Below the pieces are notes generated by a model. That model worked only from the letters and a program-made list of their open reading frames with translations. It did no database searches and was not told the origin of the DNA. A program made the translations under genes and the position numbers. Below are positions 44,740-53,980 of a stretch of DNA of 64,000 nt, in pieces; positions within the stretch are counted from its first letter, which is position 1, and each line of letters starts with the position of its first letter. Origin of the DNA: an uncultured Eubacteriales bacterium (GTDB taxonomy: Bacteria > Bacillota > Clostridia > Oscillospirales > CAG-272). The stretch lies in assembly GCA_934402395.1 (NCBI GenBank), contig CAKRTQ010000009.1:1-64000 (forward strand), written 5' to 3'.

Positions 44740-45705
44740 ATGACAACAAAGAGATCAGACAAATGCTCCGACGCAGCTGCGGGCGGAAGGTCAAGATACG
44801 ATATTGCGCGCAGGGTGCTGATATTCTGGACCCTGTTCATCGGTATCGGCGCGGTGGCGGGCGCGTGCGGAATGCTCATCGACCCGAGCGGGAAATCGGT
44901 CGGGATGGACGCAATGCTTCCTTATTTCCGTGTGTTGCCGTTCGCGGATATTCTTTTTTGCGATCTCACGTTCTCCGGAATCGCGCTGCTTATCGTAAAC
45001 GGGATCACAAATCTCACGGCTGCGGCTCTTATGCTGGCAAAAAAGCGCGTGGGCGCGGTTCTCGGCGGGATATTCGGCGTGACCCTTATGCTGTGGATAT
45101 GCATTCAGTTTTATATGTTCCCGCCGAACTTTATGTCATCTGCTTACTTTGTTTTCGGACTGGCGCAGGCGATCACCGGTTATGCTGCGTGCGTTTTTGC
45201 CCGGCAGGAGGATTTTTCGGTCAATATTTCCGATTATCCCAATGTGGGGACAAATCACAGGCGGTTGGTCGTTTATTTTTCGCGTATGGGATATACCGAA
45301 AAGCTGGCGTATGAGGAGGCAGACCGCACAGGCGCCGATATAGTCAGGCTCATATCGACCGAGAGGACCGAGGGAACGGCGGGATTCTGGTGGTGCGGAC
45401 GCTTTGCCATGCACCGGTGGGATATGCCGACAGAGCCGACAGGTGTCCGGCTTGAGGATTATGAACACGTGACGGTATGTACGCCGATATGGGTGTTTGC
45501 TCTGGCGGCACCCGTGCGCGGGTTTTGCCGCGCCTCGGCAGGCAGGATCCGCGAGGTCGATTACGTGATCGTACATCACACGAACGGTATGTATATGAAT
45601 GCGGCGCGGGAAATGGATGAGCTCCTCGGAGTCACTCATACCGCCGTCAGAAGCGTGAGGTGCCGGGTCGGAAGCTTCCGCGAGCTCGGAAATATAAAAA
45701 ATTAA
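44740..45705 (+). CDS. Membrane protein fused to a flavodoxin-like domain
   Basis: 321 residues. Four hydrophobic segments in residues 25-155, then a cytoplasmic flavodoxin-like domain starting LVVYFSRMGYTEKLAYEEAD with a phosphate-loop-like SRMGYT, then a later VTVCTPIWVFALAAPVRGFC strand. The fusion could bring FMN redox chemistry to the membrane; cofactor and partner are unknown. GAGAGGTGA ahead of the start, and the palindromic promoter just upstream indicates regulated expression. Confidence 0.7.
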   Translation: MTTKRSDKCSDAAAGGRSRYDIARRVLIFWTLFIGIGAVAGACGMLIDPSGKSVGMDAMLPYFRVLPFADILFCDLTFSGIALLIVNGITNLTAAALMLAKKRVGAVLGGIFGVTLMLWICIQFYMFPPNFMSSAYFVFGLAQAITGYAACVFARQEDFSVNISDYPNVGTNHRRLVVYFSRMGYTEKLAYEEADRTGADIVRLISTERTEGTAGFWWCGRFAMHRWDMPTEPTGVRLEDYEHVTVCTPIWVFALAAPVRGFCRASAGRIREVDYVIVHHTNGMYMNAAREMDELLGVTHTAVRSVRCRVGSFRELGNIKN

Positions 45706-45727
45706 TATAATAATTTGGATTTGTCTA

Positions 45728-45756
45728 TTTACAACGGCGCGGGGGTGTGGTATAAT
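45728..45756 (+). promoter_or_regulatory. Promoter of rpsO
   Basis: TTTACA (45728-45733), 17 bases, TATAAT (45751-45756). A leader of about 110 bases follows; part may form a structure bound by S15, as in other bacteria, but no known motif is certain. Confidence 0.65.
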
Positions 45757-45878
45757 ATCCATGTATCGGTACCGCCGTGTGCCGGACATGACGCGGACCC
45801 GGTTTCCGGGTAAAAGACCCTCGGTTCTTTCACCTGCCGGTTGCTGAGTTTGCGCATAATTATAAGAGGTGAAAGAAA

Positions 45879-46142
45879 ATGACCAAAGAAGAAAAGCTTG
45901 CTATCATCGCAGAGTATGCGACACACGAGGGTGACACAGGTTCGCCCGAGGTTCAGATCGCTCTCCTGACAAACAGGATCAACTCGCTCACCGAGCATCT
46001 CAAGAAGAACAACAACGACCATCACAGCCGCCGCGGTCTTCTTAAAATGGTCGGCCATAGAAGAAATCTGCTTAACTATCTGATGAAAGTCGATATCGAG
46101 AGATATCGTGCAATCATTGCAAAGCTCAACATCAGAAAGTAA
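45879..46142 (+). CDS. rpsO: 30S ribosomal protein S15
   Basis: 87 residues, the normal length. Hallmarks HEGDTGSPEVQIALLTNRI, then LTEHLKKNNNDHHSRRGLL and VGHRRNLLNYL, which contact 16S rRNA helices 20-22. AGAGGTG precedes the start. Followed by a strong terminator and then pnp, the usual order in Bacillota, although here the interval is enlarged by repeats. Confidence 0.98.
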   Translation: MTKEEKLAIIAEYATHEGDTGSPEVQIALLTNRINSLTEHLKKNNNDHHSRRGLLKMVGHRRNLLNYLMKVDIERYRAIIAKLNIRK

Positions 46143-46164
46143 AAAAGCAAGGGCGATGGAATGG

Positions 46165-46196
46165 GGATGCCGCGTTTTTGCACGGCATCCTTTTTT
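46165..46196 (+). terminator. Rho-independent terminator after rpsO
   Basis: GGATGCCG (46165-46172) pairs with CGGCATCC (46183-46190), then TTTTTT. A partial copy of the short repeat (CTCGGGTGACGTTTGTGC) starts directly after it, at about 46199-46233. Confidence 0.9.
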
Positions 46197-46271
46197 CGGA
46201 CTCGGGTGACGTTTGTGCAGATTCGTATCTGAGGAACCGGAAAAAACATGATTTGATCTGACCGACCGGCG

Positions 46272-46431
46272 ACAGGAAGATGGGGATACGATCTTGCCTG
46301 CTTTCAGGTTTAGCAGTGCCGCTGCACGGCTAAACGCGGCGGGGAAACCGTACTAAAGTATCTATATGACTTTATCCCCGCCTACCATTGGGGTATGCGG
46401 CTCGGAATCTGCACAAGCTTCACCGAGCTTA
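46272..46431 (+). repeat. Long-type structured repeat, copy 1
   Basis: 160 bases almost identical to 46477-46637. Contains a hairpin built on GTTTAGC/GCTAAAC and another built on GGCGGGG/CCCCGCC. A copy in reverse orientation lies at 59451-59629. Confidence 0.85.
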
Positions 46432-46476
46432 GACGTGTGATCCCGAAGGCTCATGTTCCGATGTAACTGTATTGGT

Positions 46477-46637
46477 ACAGGAAGATGGGGATACGATCTT
46501 GCCTGCTTTCAGGTTTAGCCGTGCCGCTGCACGGCTAAACGCGGCGGGGAAACCGTACTAAGGCATCTATATGACTTTATCCCCGCCTACCATTGGGGTA
46601 TGCGGCTCGGAATCTGCACAAGCTTCACCTGAGCTTA
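46477..46637 (+). repeat. Long-type structured repeat, copy 2
   Basis: 161 bases. Hairpin 1: GTTTAGCCGTGC (46513-46524) with GCACGGCTAAAC (46529-46540), perfect. Hairpin 2: GGCGGGG (46543-46549) with CCCCGCC (46581-46587). Both copies end in AATCTGCACAAGCTTCACC and a GAGCTT block. The spacer 46432-46476 contains TGTTCCGATGTAACTGTA, also found (reversed) beside the 59-kb copies. Confidence 0.85.
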
Positions 46638-46661
46638 AAAAAACCCGCATGTGGGCAGCAT

Positions 46662-46708
46662 TTAACCGTGCGCCTCGCGTTCTCTCTTTGCGGGGGGCGT
46701 GCGGTTAA
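46662..46708 (+). promoter_or_regulatory. Stem-loop in the pnp leader
   Basis: TTAACCGTGCGCC (46662-46674) pairs with GGCGTGCGGTTAA (46696-46708), 13 bp with two G-T pairs. A leader hairpin is typical for pnp, where it can serve in autoregulation by ribonuclease cleavage; here that is inference. No clear pnp promoter is visible. Confidence 0.45.
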
Positions 46709-46873
46709 GTGCTAACCATGTCGGGAACAAAATAAACAAAAAAGTTTGAAAACAGAATAAATGCGTATCAGCAGAAAAGCTGTTTTCAAACACCGTTTGC
46801 GCCGGGATGCCGGATGTTACGGTCCGGATCCTCTTTGCGAGCAAAGAAAGACGGCGCAAACGAAAAGAAAGGA

Positions 46874-48994
46874 ATGGAAAAAATGTACGAAATCAAAAGC
46901 ACAACAATGCAGTTCCCGAACCAGAAGATCTTCCGCTATACATTGGCGGGCAGAGAGCTTTCGGTCGAAGTGGGCAAAATGGCGGGTCTTGCAAACGGTT
47001 CCTGCCTTGTAAGATACGGCGACACCGCCGTGCTTTGCTGCGCCACTGCATCACCCAAGCCCCGCGACGGCATCGACTTCCTTCCCCTGTCCGTTGACTA
47101 TGAGGAGAGAATGTATGCTGCGGGAAAGATCCCCGGCGGATACCTCAAACGCGAGGGTAAGCCGAGCGAAAAAGCAATACTCACCGCGCGCGTTATCGAC
47201 CGCCCGATCCGTCCTCTTTTCCCGAAGGACCTGCGCAACGACGTCGCGCTCACACTTACCGTTATGTCGGTCGATCAGGACTGCTCGCCCGAGATCACCG
47301 CAATGATCGGCGCATCGATCGCCCTGTCCATTTCGGATATTCCGTGGAACGGCCCCATCGGCGGCGTTTTCATGGGACTTGTTGACGGCGAGCTGGTAGT
47401 CAATCCCACCGAAGAGCAGCGCGCAAAGAGCGATCTTGACCTCACCGTTGCCGCATCCATGAATAAGGTCGTAATGATAGAGGCGGGAGCCAACGAGGTT
47501 GCCGACGATGTAATGTACGATGCCATCATGAAGGCGCACGCCGAAATAAAGGAGCTGCTCGGATTTGTCAACGCCATCGTTGACGAAGTGGGCAAGCCCA
47601 AATTCGAATATCCCTCCTGCGAGCTGGATCATGATATGTTCGACAAGATCTTTGCCTTCTGCGAGGCTGATCTCATGAACGCTCTCGATACCGATGACAA
47701 GAACGTCCGCGATGAGAGAATGCTCACGATAGAGGATGCGATCGTCGAAAAATTCGGCGAGGAATATCCCGATCTCGCCACCCAGATGCCCGAACTGGTC
47801 TATAAGATGCAGAAGAAGGTCGTCCGCCGCTGGCTGCTTGAGGGCAAGCGCGTTGACGGTCGTGCCCTTAACCAGATAAGACCTCTTGCAGCCGAGGTGG
47901 GACTCTTCAAGAGAGTACACGGCTCGGGTATGTTCACGAGAGGACAGACTCAGGTCGTTACAATGGCAACGCTCGGAACCCTTGCCGAAGCCCAGATGCT
48001 TGACGGTATCGACAATGAGGATTCCAAGAGATATATGCACCACTACAATATGCCCGGCTACTCCACCGGCGAGGCAAAGGCGACCCGCAGCCCCGGCAGA
48101 CGTGAGATAGGACACGGCGCACTTGCCGAGCGTTCGCTCGTTCCCGTGCTGCCCACACCCGAAGAGTTCCCATATGCCATCCGCCTTGTTTCCGAGGTCG
48201 TTTCCTCCAACGGTTCGACTTCGCAGGCATCGGTCTGCGGCTCCACGCTTGCTCTTATGGATGCCGGCGTGCCGATCAAGGCGCCTGTTGCCGGTATATC
48301 CTGCGGTCTTATCACCGAGGGTGAAAAGTGGATGACCATGATCGACATTCAGGGCGTTGAGGACTTCTACGGAGATATGGACTTCAAGGTCGCGGGTACT
48401 CATAAGGGTATCACATCCATTCAGATGGACCTTAAGATCGACGGTCTGACTCCCGAAATTATAAAGTCCGCACTTGAAATGACACACGCCGGACGTGATT
48501 ATATCATCGATGAAGTGATTCTCAAGGCTATCGACGCACCGCGCGCCGAGGTCTCCGAGTACGCCCCCAAGATGATGACGATAAAAATCGACCCCGATAA
48601 GATCCGCGAGGTCATAGGCAAGGGCGGCTCGGTCATTCAGAAGATCGTTGCCGATACCGGTGCCAAGATCGATATCGAGGACGATGGGACGGTATATATC
48701 GCAGCCGTGAACCGCGCTGCCGCAGACGCCGCAAAGGCAACGATCGATGCCATCTGCTTTGAGCCTGTCGTGGGCACTGTGTATACCGGTAAGGTAACGG
48801 GCATCAAGGAGTTCGGATGCTTTGTCGAATACGCTCCCGGCAAAGAGGGAATGGTTCACATTTCCCGCATCACCGACCACCGCATAGATAAGGTCGAGGA
48901 TGTTCTCAAGCTCGGCGATATCGTAAAGGTAAAATACATCGGTCTTGACAAGAAGGGCAGAATGGACTTCTCGATCAGAGACGCCCAGGGCTGA
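46874..48994 (+). CDS. pnp: Polyribonucleotide nucleotidyltransferase (PNPase)
   Basis: 706 residues from ATG 46874; ATG 46883 is an equally good start, both served by AAAGGA. Two RNase PH domains: the first with RYGDTAVLCCATASPKPRDG and RVIDRPIRPLFP, the second with GSGMFTRGQTQVVTMATLGT and RREIGHGALAERSL. A KH domain (IREVIGKGGSVIQKIVADTG) and an S1 domain (GKEGMVHISRITDHRI) follow. Phosphorolytic 3'-5' RNA decay and part of the degradosome. Length and order are standard. Confidence 0.98.
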   Translation: MEKMYEIKSTTMQFPNQKIFRYTLAGRELSVEVGKMAGLANGSCLVRYGDTAVLCCATASPKPRDGIDFLPLSVDYEERMYAAGKIPGGYLKREGKPSEKAILTARVIDRPIRPLFPKDLRNDVALTLTVMSVDQDCSPEITAMIGASIALSISDIPWNGPIGGVFMGLVDGELVVNPTEEQRAKSDLDLTVAASMNKVVMIEAGANEVADDVMYDAIMKAHAEIKELLGFVNAIVDEVGKPKFEYPSCELDHDMFDKIFAFCEADLMNALDTDDKNVRDERMLTIEDAIVEKFGEEYPDLATQMPELVYKMQKKVVRRWLLEGKRVDGRALNQIRPLAAEVGLFKRVHGSGMFTRGQTQVVTMATLGTLAEAQMLDGIDNEDSKRYMHHYNMPGYSTGEAKATRSPGRREIGHGALAERSLVPVLPTPEEFPYAIRLVSEVVSSNGSTSQASVCGSTLALMDAGVPIKAPVAGISCGLITEGEKWMTMIDIQGVEDFYGDMDFKVAGTHKGITSIQMDLKIDGLTPEIIKSALEMTHAGRDYIIDEVILKAIDAPRAEVSEYAPKMMTIKIDPDKIREVIGKGGSVIQKIVADTGAKIDIEDDGTVYIAAVNRAAADAAKATIDAICFEPVVGTVYTGKVTGIKEFGCFVEYAPGKEGMVHISRITDHRIDKVEDVLKLGDIVKVKYIGLDKKGRMDFSIRDAQG

Positions 48995-49023
48995 TCCTCA
49001 GTGATATTTCAATAAAATAACAG

Positions 49024-49073
49024 CCCGCCGCGCATATTTTAAGGTAACAAGCTAAAACTATATGCGCGGCGGG
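49024..49073 (+). terminator. Long stem-loop after pnp
   Basis: CCCGCCGCGCATAT (49024-49037) pairs exactly with ATATGCGCGGCGGG (49060-49073). Loop of 22 bases and no T-run, so it may be a 3'-end structure rather than a canonical terminator. Confidence 0.55.
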
Positions 49074-49132
49074 TTCCAAACAAATCCAATTATTCAGAGA
49101 AAAAACACAGCAGCCGCAAGGAGGAAAGCCAA

Positions 49133-50284
49133 ATGAATGACCGTGATTCGAATACACGGGCTTTTAAGCTGAATTCACATCTCAGCAATCGCGCGTTGCG
49201 CGAGAGAAAGCGTAAAAAACGTCAGATAGTTCTGATAACACTCATGGCATTGCTTGCGCTGTCGCTGGTCATCACACTTATTGTGGTCTGCGGCGAGCTG
49301 GTAGGCGGCAGCGGCGGCGGTACGTCGGATGTGGGGAGCGGAGATATCTCTGCCGGAGTTATAAGCAATACGCCCGGCACATCGGCGGAGAATCCGCCCG
49401 AAAGCACCGCCGGGGGTACGGACGCCCCGCCGGAAACCACTGTGGCTGACGCAGGATATACCGTAAAGCTGATGACGGAGGCTGATATCCACCGCGGCGA
49501 GCTGATATTGGTAAACACCTCGTACAAATATGTTTATCCCGCATCCACGGGAGACCTCGTTGACCTCCGCAGCAGCAGAAGCGCAAAGTGGGGAACGTCT
49601 CAGTCGGGAAAGCTGATACATTCGTATTCCTGCTCGTTTGAGCTAAAGCTCTCCGCCGCGGCTGTCAAGGGACTCAACGATATGATAGACGACTTTTATA
49701 CCGCCACACAGAATCAGGATGTCTACTTCCCGCAGTACAGCGGATACCGTTCAAGCGCCGAACAGGATAAGCTTTACGACGCCAAGCCTGCCTCGGAGGA
49801 TCCCGAGGGATGCAGCGAGCATCACACGGGGCTTGCGATCGATGTCCGCGCATGGCTCAATAATGATACGTTTCCCTATATTTCGCAGTCGCAGGATCCT
49901 TCGTGCGTCCAGATATATAACTGGATAAACACGAACTGCCATAAGTACGGCTTCATTCAGAGATATCCGGATTCAAAAGCAAGCGTAACAAAGTCGGGGC
50001 ACTATGCCGAGCATTACAGATACGTGGGCTATCCTCATGCGCTGGCAATGACGCGCAACGACCTCTCGCTTGAGGAATATCTCACCGTGCTGGCGTCGCG
50101 CCACAGCTATGACAGCACGCATTACGTCATAAACGGCGACAACGGCGTAACGTATGAAATTTATTACGTTCCCGCTGCGACCGGAGAGGGAGCCACCACT
50201 TCGGTGCCCGTGCCGATGAATATGCCCTATACCGTGTCCGGAAACAACTATGACGGATTTATTGTTACCGTAACAAGAACCTGA
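49133..50284 (+). CDS. D-alanyl-D-alanine carboxypeptidase, VanY family
   Basis: 383 residues. A basic N-terminus (RERKRKKRQ) precedes a single membrane helix (about 31-53), then a Gly/Ser/Thr-rich linker, then an extracellular peptidase M15B domain. Zinc-site motifs: SGYRSSAEQ, then EGCSEHHTGLAIDV (SxHxxGxAxD), and KSGHYAEHYRYVG with the third ligand region. Trims the terminal D-Ala of peptidoglycan stem peptides. GGAGG precedes ATG 49133. No vancomycin-resistance genes nearby, so this is likely cell-wall maturation. Confidence 0.92.
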   Translation: MNDRDSNTRAFKLNSHLSNRALRERKRKKRQIVLITLMALLALSLVITLIVVCGELVGGSGGGTSDVGSGDISAGVISNTPGTSAENPPESTAGGTDAPPETTVADAGYTVKLMTEADIHRGELILVNTSYKYVYPASTGDLVDLRSSRSAKWGTSQSGKLIHSYSCSFELKLSAAAVKGLNDMIDDFYTATQNQDVYFPQYSGYRSSAEQDKLYDAKPASEDPEGCSEHHTGLAIDVRAWLNNDTFPYISQSQDPSCVQIYNWINTNCHKYGFIQRYPDSKASVTKSGHYAEHYRYVGYPHALAMTRNDLSLEEYLTVLASRHSYDSTHYVINGDNGVTYEIYYVPAATGEGATTSVPVPMNMPYTVSGNNYDGFIVTVTRT

Positions 50285-50309
50285 TACGGAAAACGGAATA
50301 TAATTGATT

Positions 50310-51776
50310 ATGAAGAGAATTGTCTTGCTTCTGCGTCCGGCGGCGTTTCTGTGCGCCGTGCTGATGGCGGTGTCGCTCGTCGGATGCGGATTTATAGAGA
50401 TCAGATACCCGGACAGCGAGACGACCGCAGAGCCGGGAACGACGGCGGCGTCCGGCAGCTCGGCTGCTACCGATGCCGTTACCGATCCGCCGCACACCGT
50501 GCAGTATCCCGACAGGCGGGATCAGGCACGTGACGCGCTTGCCGCACTGCCCGCTATCGAGCTGTCGGTGCGCGACCTGATAATTGCAAATTCCGCAGCA
50601 GCCTCCGAGGTCATTGAGCCGGACGCCGGCGACGCTTTGAACGCGGCGCGGGTCGAGCGCAATAAAATGGCGTGCGAAAAATACGGCATAAATCTTACCG
50701 TGACAAGAGCCGACGACAGCGAGCTGCTTGCTGCATTTGTAAACGCATCGTCATCGGGGACGTATTACGCGGATTTTGCGGTGATACCCGCATCGTCTGC
50801 GGCACTGTATTTCAATTCGGGAATCGCCGCCGATCTGCGCCGTCTGCCCTTCTATACTGTTCCCACAGATACCGAAAAGGCAGAGGGGGCTGGAATTGCC
50901 GGCTCAGCTTGCTATTTTTATTGCGGCGCGGCGGTGTCGGATCCCGATTCGCGTTGGGCATTGTATTTCAACCGCACACTGGCGGGAGCCGGTATGAGCG
51001 GGGAGCTTTACCGCTCGGCACTTAAAAATGAATTCACATGGGATAAACTTTTTGAGACGGTAAGCGCCGCGCAGCTTGCGGACGGGACCGACGCACTGCT
51101 TTGCGGCGGAAAGGAAAATTCATATTTTGCTGCCGATATCGCGTGTGCCGCAGTCGGCGTGAGCTTTGTTTCGCACACAACGGGTAAAACTCCGACGGTG
51201 AACTATGACGTGGAGAAGCTTACAGCCGCAGAGGAGCTCATAAAGAGGATCGCGGCGGTCATTTCCGCGCCCGGGGACGGGGGAGACGCACGCTTTGCGG
51301 AGGGCAGGGGACTGTTCCTGTTCGGGACGCTTTCCGATGTGCGCCGCATTTATGATAAAAATGTGGAATGGGGCATACTCCCGATACCGCTTGCATCTGC
51401 CGATGCCGCATACGTATCGCCGGCAGGCGAAAAAAGTCCCGTGATGGTTTGCACGGGCGGCAGCGCGAGGACAGAATTGGACGGTGCTGCGCTTGCAGCA
51501 CTGAATGCCGCGTCCGGCGCGTGGCTTGACGACGCGTATGCCGATGCCTCGCTTGAAAGCTGTCTGCGTGATAACGATTCCTACCTTACACTGCGCACGG
51601 TGCTCGGCGCCGAGGTGAAATTTGATTTTGCCTATATTTACGCCGGGGCTACCGATAATCTTACGCGCGCAACATACGGAGCGGCGCGAAATATGCTGAC
51701 CGAAGGAAAGTCGCTTGCGGCGGCGATCAAGGCGGCAAGATCCGCAGCCGACCGCGAGATGGGCAGACTGTTCTGA
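50310..51776 (+). CDS. Extracellular solute-binding-like lipoprotein
   Basis: 489 residues. Signal peptide with lipobox LVGC (Cys26), then a Thr/Ala-rich linker, then a domain like family 1 periplasmic binding proteins (ERNKMACEKYGINLTV, YYADFAVIPAS, FTWDKLFETVSAAQ, RFAEGRGLFLFGT). No permease or ATPase genes adjoin it. It resembles the lipoprotein at 60031 in layout. The ribosome binding site is poor. Substrate unknown, perhaps a carbohydrate. Confidence 0.75.
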   Translation: MKRIVLLLRPAAFLCAVLMAVSLVGCGFIEIRYPDSETTAEPGTTAASGSSAATDAVTDPPHTVQYPDRRDQARDALAALPAIELSVRDLIIANSAAASEVIEPDAGDALNAARVERNKMACEKYGINLTVTRADDSELLAAFVNASSSGTYYADFAVIPASSAALYFNSGIAADLRRLPFYTVPTDTEKAEGAGIAGSACYFYCGAAVSDPDSRWALYFNRTLAGAGMSGELYRSALKNEFTWDKLFETVSAAQLADGTDALLCGGKENSYFAADIACAAVGVSFVSHTTGKTPTVNYDVEKLTAAEELIKRIAAVISAPGDGGDARFAEGRGLFLFGTLSDVRRIYDKNVEWGILPIPLASADAAYVSPAGEKSPVMVCTGGSARTELDGAALAALNAASGAWLDDAYADASLESCLRDNDSYLTLRTVLGAEVKFDFAYIYAGATDNLTRATYGAARNMLTEGKSLAAAIKAARSAADREMGRLF

Positions 51777-51835
51777 CCCGTGCCGAAAACGGACAAATAA
51801 AAATAATTCCAAATTAATTCAAGGGGGAAAACATA

Positions 51836-52105
51836 ATGAAAAAATATGCTGCTGTACCGTACATTCTCAAAGCAAAACGCTTTAAACGCGATGTATCAAA
51901 GCCCTGCATCAAAAATCATGCCGTTTATACGGTCGGATTCTGCAATGACCGCGATGCCGATCCGGCGCGCGAGGCAAAGCTTGATGCCGAATTCACGGTA
52001 TCGGTGCTCGATATAGTCAAGATCACCGCGATCGCTGCCGGAATATCCGCACTTCTTTGCGTGATCGTGCGGCTTCTCGGCTCGCGTGATTACAGACGGG
52101 AATAA
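51836..52105 (+). CDS. Hypothetical small membrane protein
   Basis: 89 residues with one C-terminal hydrophobic segment (about 58-80) ending in a basic tail, and an N-terminal domain rich in Lys, Arg and Asp with two Cys. AAGGGGG precedes the start. Not recognised. Confidence 0.5.
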   Translation: MKKYAAVPYILKAKRFKRDVSKPCIKNHAVYTVGFCNDRDADPAREAKLDAEFTVSVLDIVKITAIAAGISALLCVIVRLLGSRDYRRE

Positions 52106-52111
52106 TATAAA

Positions 52112-52157
52112 CGGAGTGCCGGAAAGCTCAAAACGAGCTTCCCGGCACTCCGCTTTT
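52112..52157 (+). terminator. Rho-independent terminator
   Basis: CGGAGTGCCGG-AAGCTC (52112-52129) pairs with GAGCTTCCCGGCACTCCG (52135-52152), then CTTTT. Confidence 0.85.
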
Positions 52158-52323
52158 CGCCGAATGCTCTCTCTGCGGTTCGCAAAATGTCATCGGGGCA
52201 TAAACGGAGAGGGCTTTTTTGCGCTTTTTTTATCATTTTATGCCGAAAAATGCACAAACGCTTCAGCGCCGGCGGCGACTTAAAAAAATATTAATATTTA
52301 ACCTGATTTTTTTGGGAAAATAC

Positions 52324-52352
52324 TTGACAAATGGCGCGGCGTGTGATAAAAT
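52324..52352 (+). promoter_or_regulatory. Promoter of the surface protein gene
   Basis: TTGACA (52324-52329), 17 bases, TAAAAT (52347-52352), about 65 bases before the start codon. Confidence 0.75.
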
Positions 52353-52421
52353 ATTTACAACTGAAAGCGCATCGGTCGTCCGATGCGGTTTCCCGTATCA
52401 TCAAAAAAGGAGAAATGCATC

Positions 52422-53693
52422 ATGAAAAAAATTATTTCGGTAATTCTTGTCGCGCTTATGCTGACTGTGCTTGCAGTGCCCGCTTTTGCGGACGATGCTG
52501 TTGCTATCAAGACAGCAGAGGAATTTATGGCTATGGAGAGCGGTAAATCCTATTATCTTGCCAATGACATCGACTTCGGCGGCAAAGTATTTGACAGCTA
52601 TATCATATCCGGTTCCGGTTTCATCGTCGATCTCGACGGCAAGGGCTTTGCTCTCAAGAACTTCAGCTTTAATGTTGAAAACGCTACCGGCGACGTTGCC
52701 ATGTTCCGGCAGTTTGGCGGCGGCACCATCAAGAACCTGAATATCGGTTCCAAGGATGCCCTCATCAAATATACCATCAAGGATCCCAAGGATTCCTCAA
52801 GCTATGCCATGCTGGTTGCCAGCACCGGCAAAGACAAAGAGGTTGCCGTTCGCATTGAGAACGTTAACATTTACGCCGATATGCAGCTCACCTACACCAA
52901 CCTCGACACAAGACTCAACTTTGGCGGATTCATCGCTTATGCGAGAAACTATGAGATAGTTTCCTCCTCCATGAACGGTCAGATCATCGTCAAAAACGAG
53001 AGCGGCGAGGCTACCAGATGGAGAAACGTCGGCGGTTTCATCGGCAGCGATAAGGAGACCTGGGCGACCGGTACCATCGATGGCTGCACAAACAACGCCG
53101 ATATCACCATGACGGGCAGCGGCAAGGAAGGCAGAGTTGCCGGATTTGTTCCCTACTCCGGAAAGAAAGCCAACATTATCAAAAACAGCGTCAATAACGG
53201 CACGCTTACCCTTGCGACCTCTGCCGGCGACGGCAACCTTGCGGGTATCATGGGATGCTCCGAGGCAGCCGAGGCTACCATTGAGGGCTGCACCAACAAC
53301 GGCAAGCTCGTTTATGACTGCACCAATGCCGAAGATGCCAAGGCGGGAACCATTGCTGCCGGTATCATCGACATCGTAAAGAAGGGCACTCTTACCGTAA
53401 AGAACTGCGCCAACACCGTTGAGATAAAGACCGGTGCCGGCGTGAACAGCGAAATCATCGGCGTTGTTGCCGAGGGCATCACTGCCACCGAGGAAGGCAA
53501 CCGCACCTCCGCTGAGGCTGTTGTGACCGAGCCTGTGACCGAACCTGTGACTGAGCCCGTAACCGAGCCCGAGGACACCACTCCCGCTCCTTCCACCGGC
53601 GATCACAGCATGATAATCGTTGCACTTGCGGCTGTTATGGCACTTGCCGGAGCCGCCTGCGCGATCATTGCCCGCCGCAGCAAAGAAGTCTGA
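52422..53693 (+). CDS. Secreted surface protein with beta-helix repeats and cell-wall-anchor-like end
   Basis: 423 residues from ATG 52422 (AAGGAG nine bases ahead). Signal peptide ending VPAFA. The body shows repeated short strands with NNG/NNA turns (DGCTNNADITMTG, NSVNNGTLTLATS, GCTNNGKLVYD), like GLUG-type or beta-helix adhesins. Then a VTEPVTEPVTEPVTEP repeat, and a C-terminal STGD box, hydrophobic helix and RRSKEV tail that resemble an LPxTG-type sorting signal (here APSTGD). Codon use suggests high expression. Adhesin or carbohydrate-binding role is inferred. Confidence 0.75.
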   Translation: MKKIISVILVALMLTVLAVPAFADDAVAIKTAEEFMAMESGKSYYLANDIDFGGKVFDSYIISGSGFIVDLDGKGFALKNFSFNVENATGDVAMFRQFGGGTIKNLNIGSKDALIKYTIKDPKDSSSYAMLVASTGKDKEVAVRIENVNIYADMQLTYTNLDTRLNFGGFIAYARNYEIVSSSMNGQIIVKNESGEATRWRNVGGFIGSDKETWATGTIDGCTNNADITMTGSGKEGRVAGFVPYSGKKANIIKNSVNNGTLTLATSAGDGNLAGIMGCSEAAEATIEGCTNNGKLVYDCTNAEDAKAGTIAAGIIDIVKKGTLTVKNCANTVEIKTGAGVNSEIIGVVAEGITATEEGNRTSAEAVVTEPVTEPVTEPVTEPEDTTPAPSTGDHSMIIVALAAVMALAGAACAIIARRSKEV

Positions 53694-53823
53694 TCTTCGG
53701 TCTGAATTACGGAAGCTGCCGCATTTCATGCGTCACCGATCCTGAAAAATAACATCGTTTTTTGCCCCGTTCAACTTTTAAAATCAGAAAAAACAGGGTA
53801 AAACGGCGGTTTATAACCGTTTG

Positions 53824-53862
53824 AAGGCTGCAGCCGCGCATTTGCGCGGCTGCAGCCTTTTT
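53824..53862 (+). terminator. Rho-independent terminator
   Basis: AAGGCTGCAGCCGCGCA (53824-53840) and its exact complement (53843-53859) form a 17-bp stem with two-base loop, then TTT. Confidence 0.92.
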
Positions 53863-53899
53863 CCGTTCACGTACACGGGTGTGGGGAGGGGATCCCCTC

Positions 53900-53928
53900 T
53901 TGACAAGAGTCGACCTTTGTGATATCAT
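53900..53928 (+). promoter_or_regulatory. Promoter of the MATE exporter gene
   Basis: TTGACA (53900-53905), 17 bases, TATCAT (53923-53928). Confidence 0.65.
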
Positions 53929-53980
53929 ATTGTCGCCGGGAGATCGGCAATTTTTTTGCGTCGGAGGACGTAACACACAA

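Noticed and set aside
46272..46637. Possible CRISPR array or riboswitch between rpsO and pnp
   Set aside because: Only two 160-bp copies with one 45-bp spacer, no short regular repeats and no cas genes; hairpins match no riboswitch I know.
47051..48880. 609-codon open frame on the minus strand over pnp
   Set aside because: Shadow of pnp: high GC third positions leave the antisense frame open; the plus frame has clear PNPase motifs.
49133..50284. Vancomycin-resistance VanY
   Set aside because: The domain is shared by ordinary carboxypeptidases; no vanR, vanS, vanH, vanA or vanX genes are nearby.
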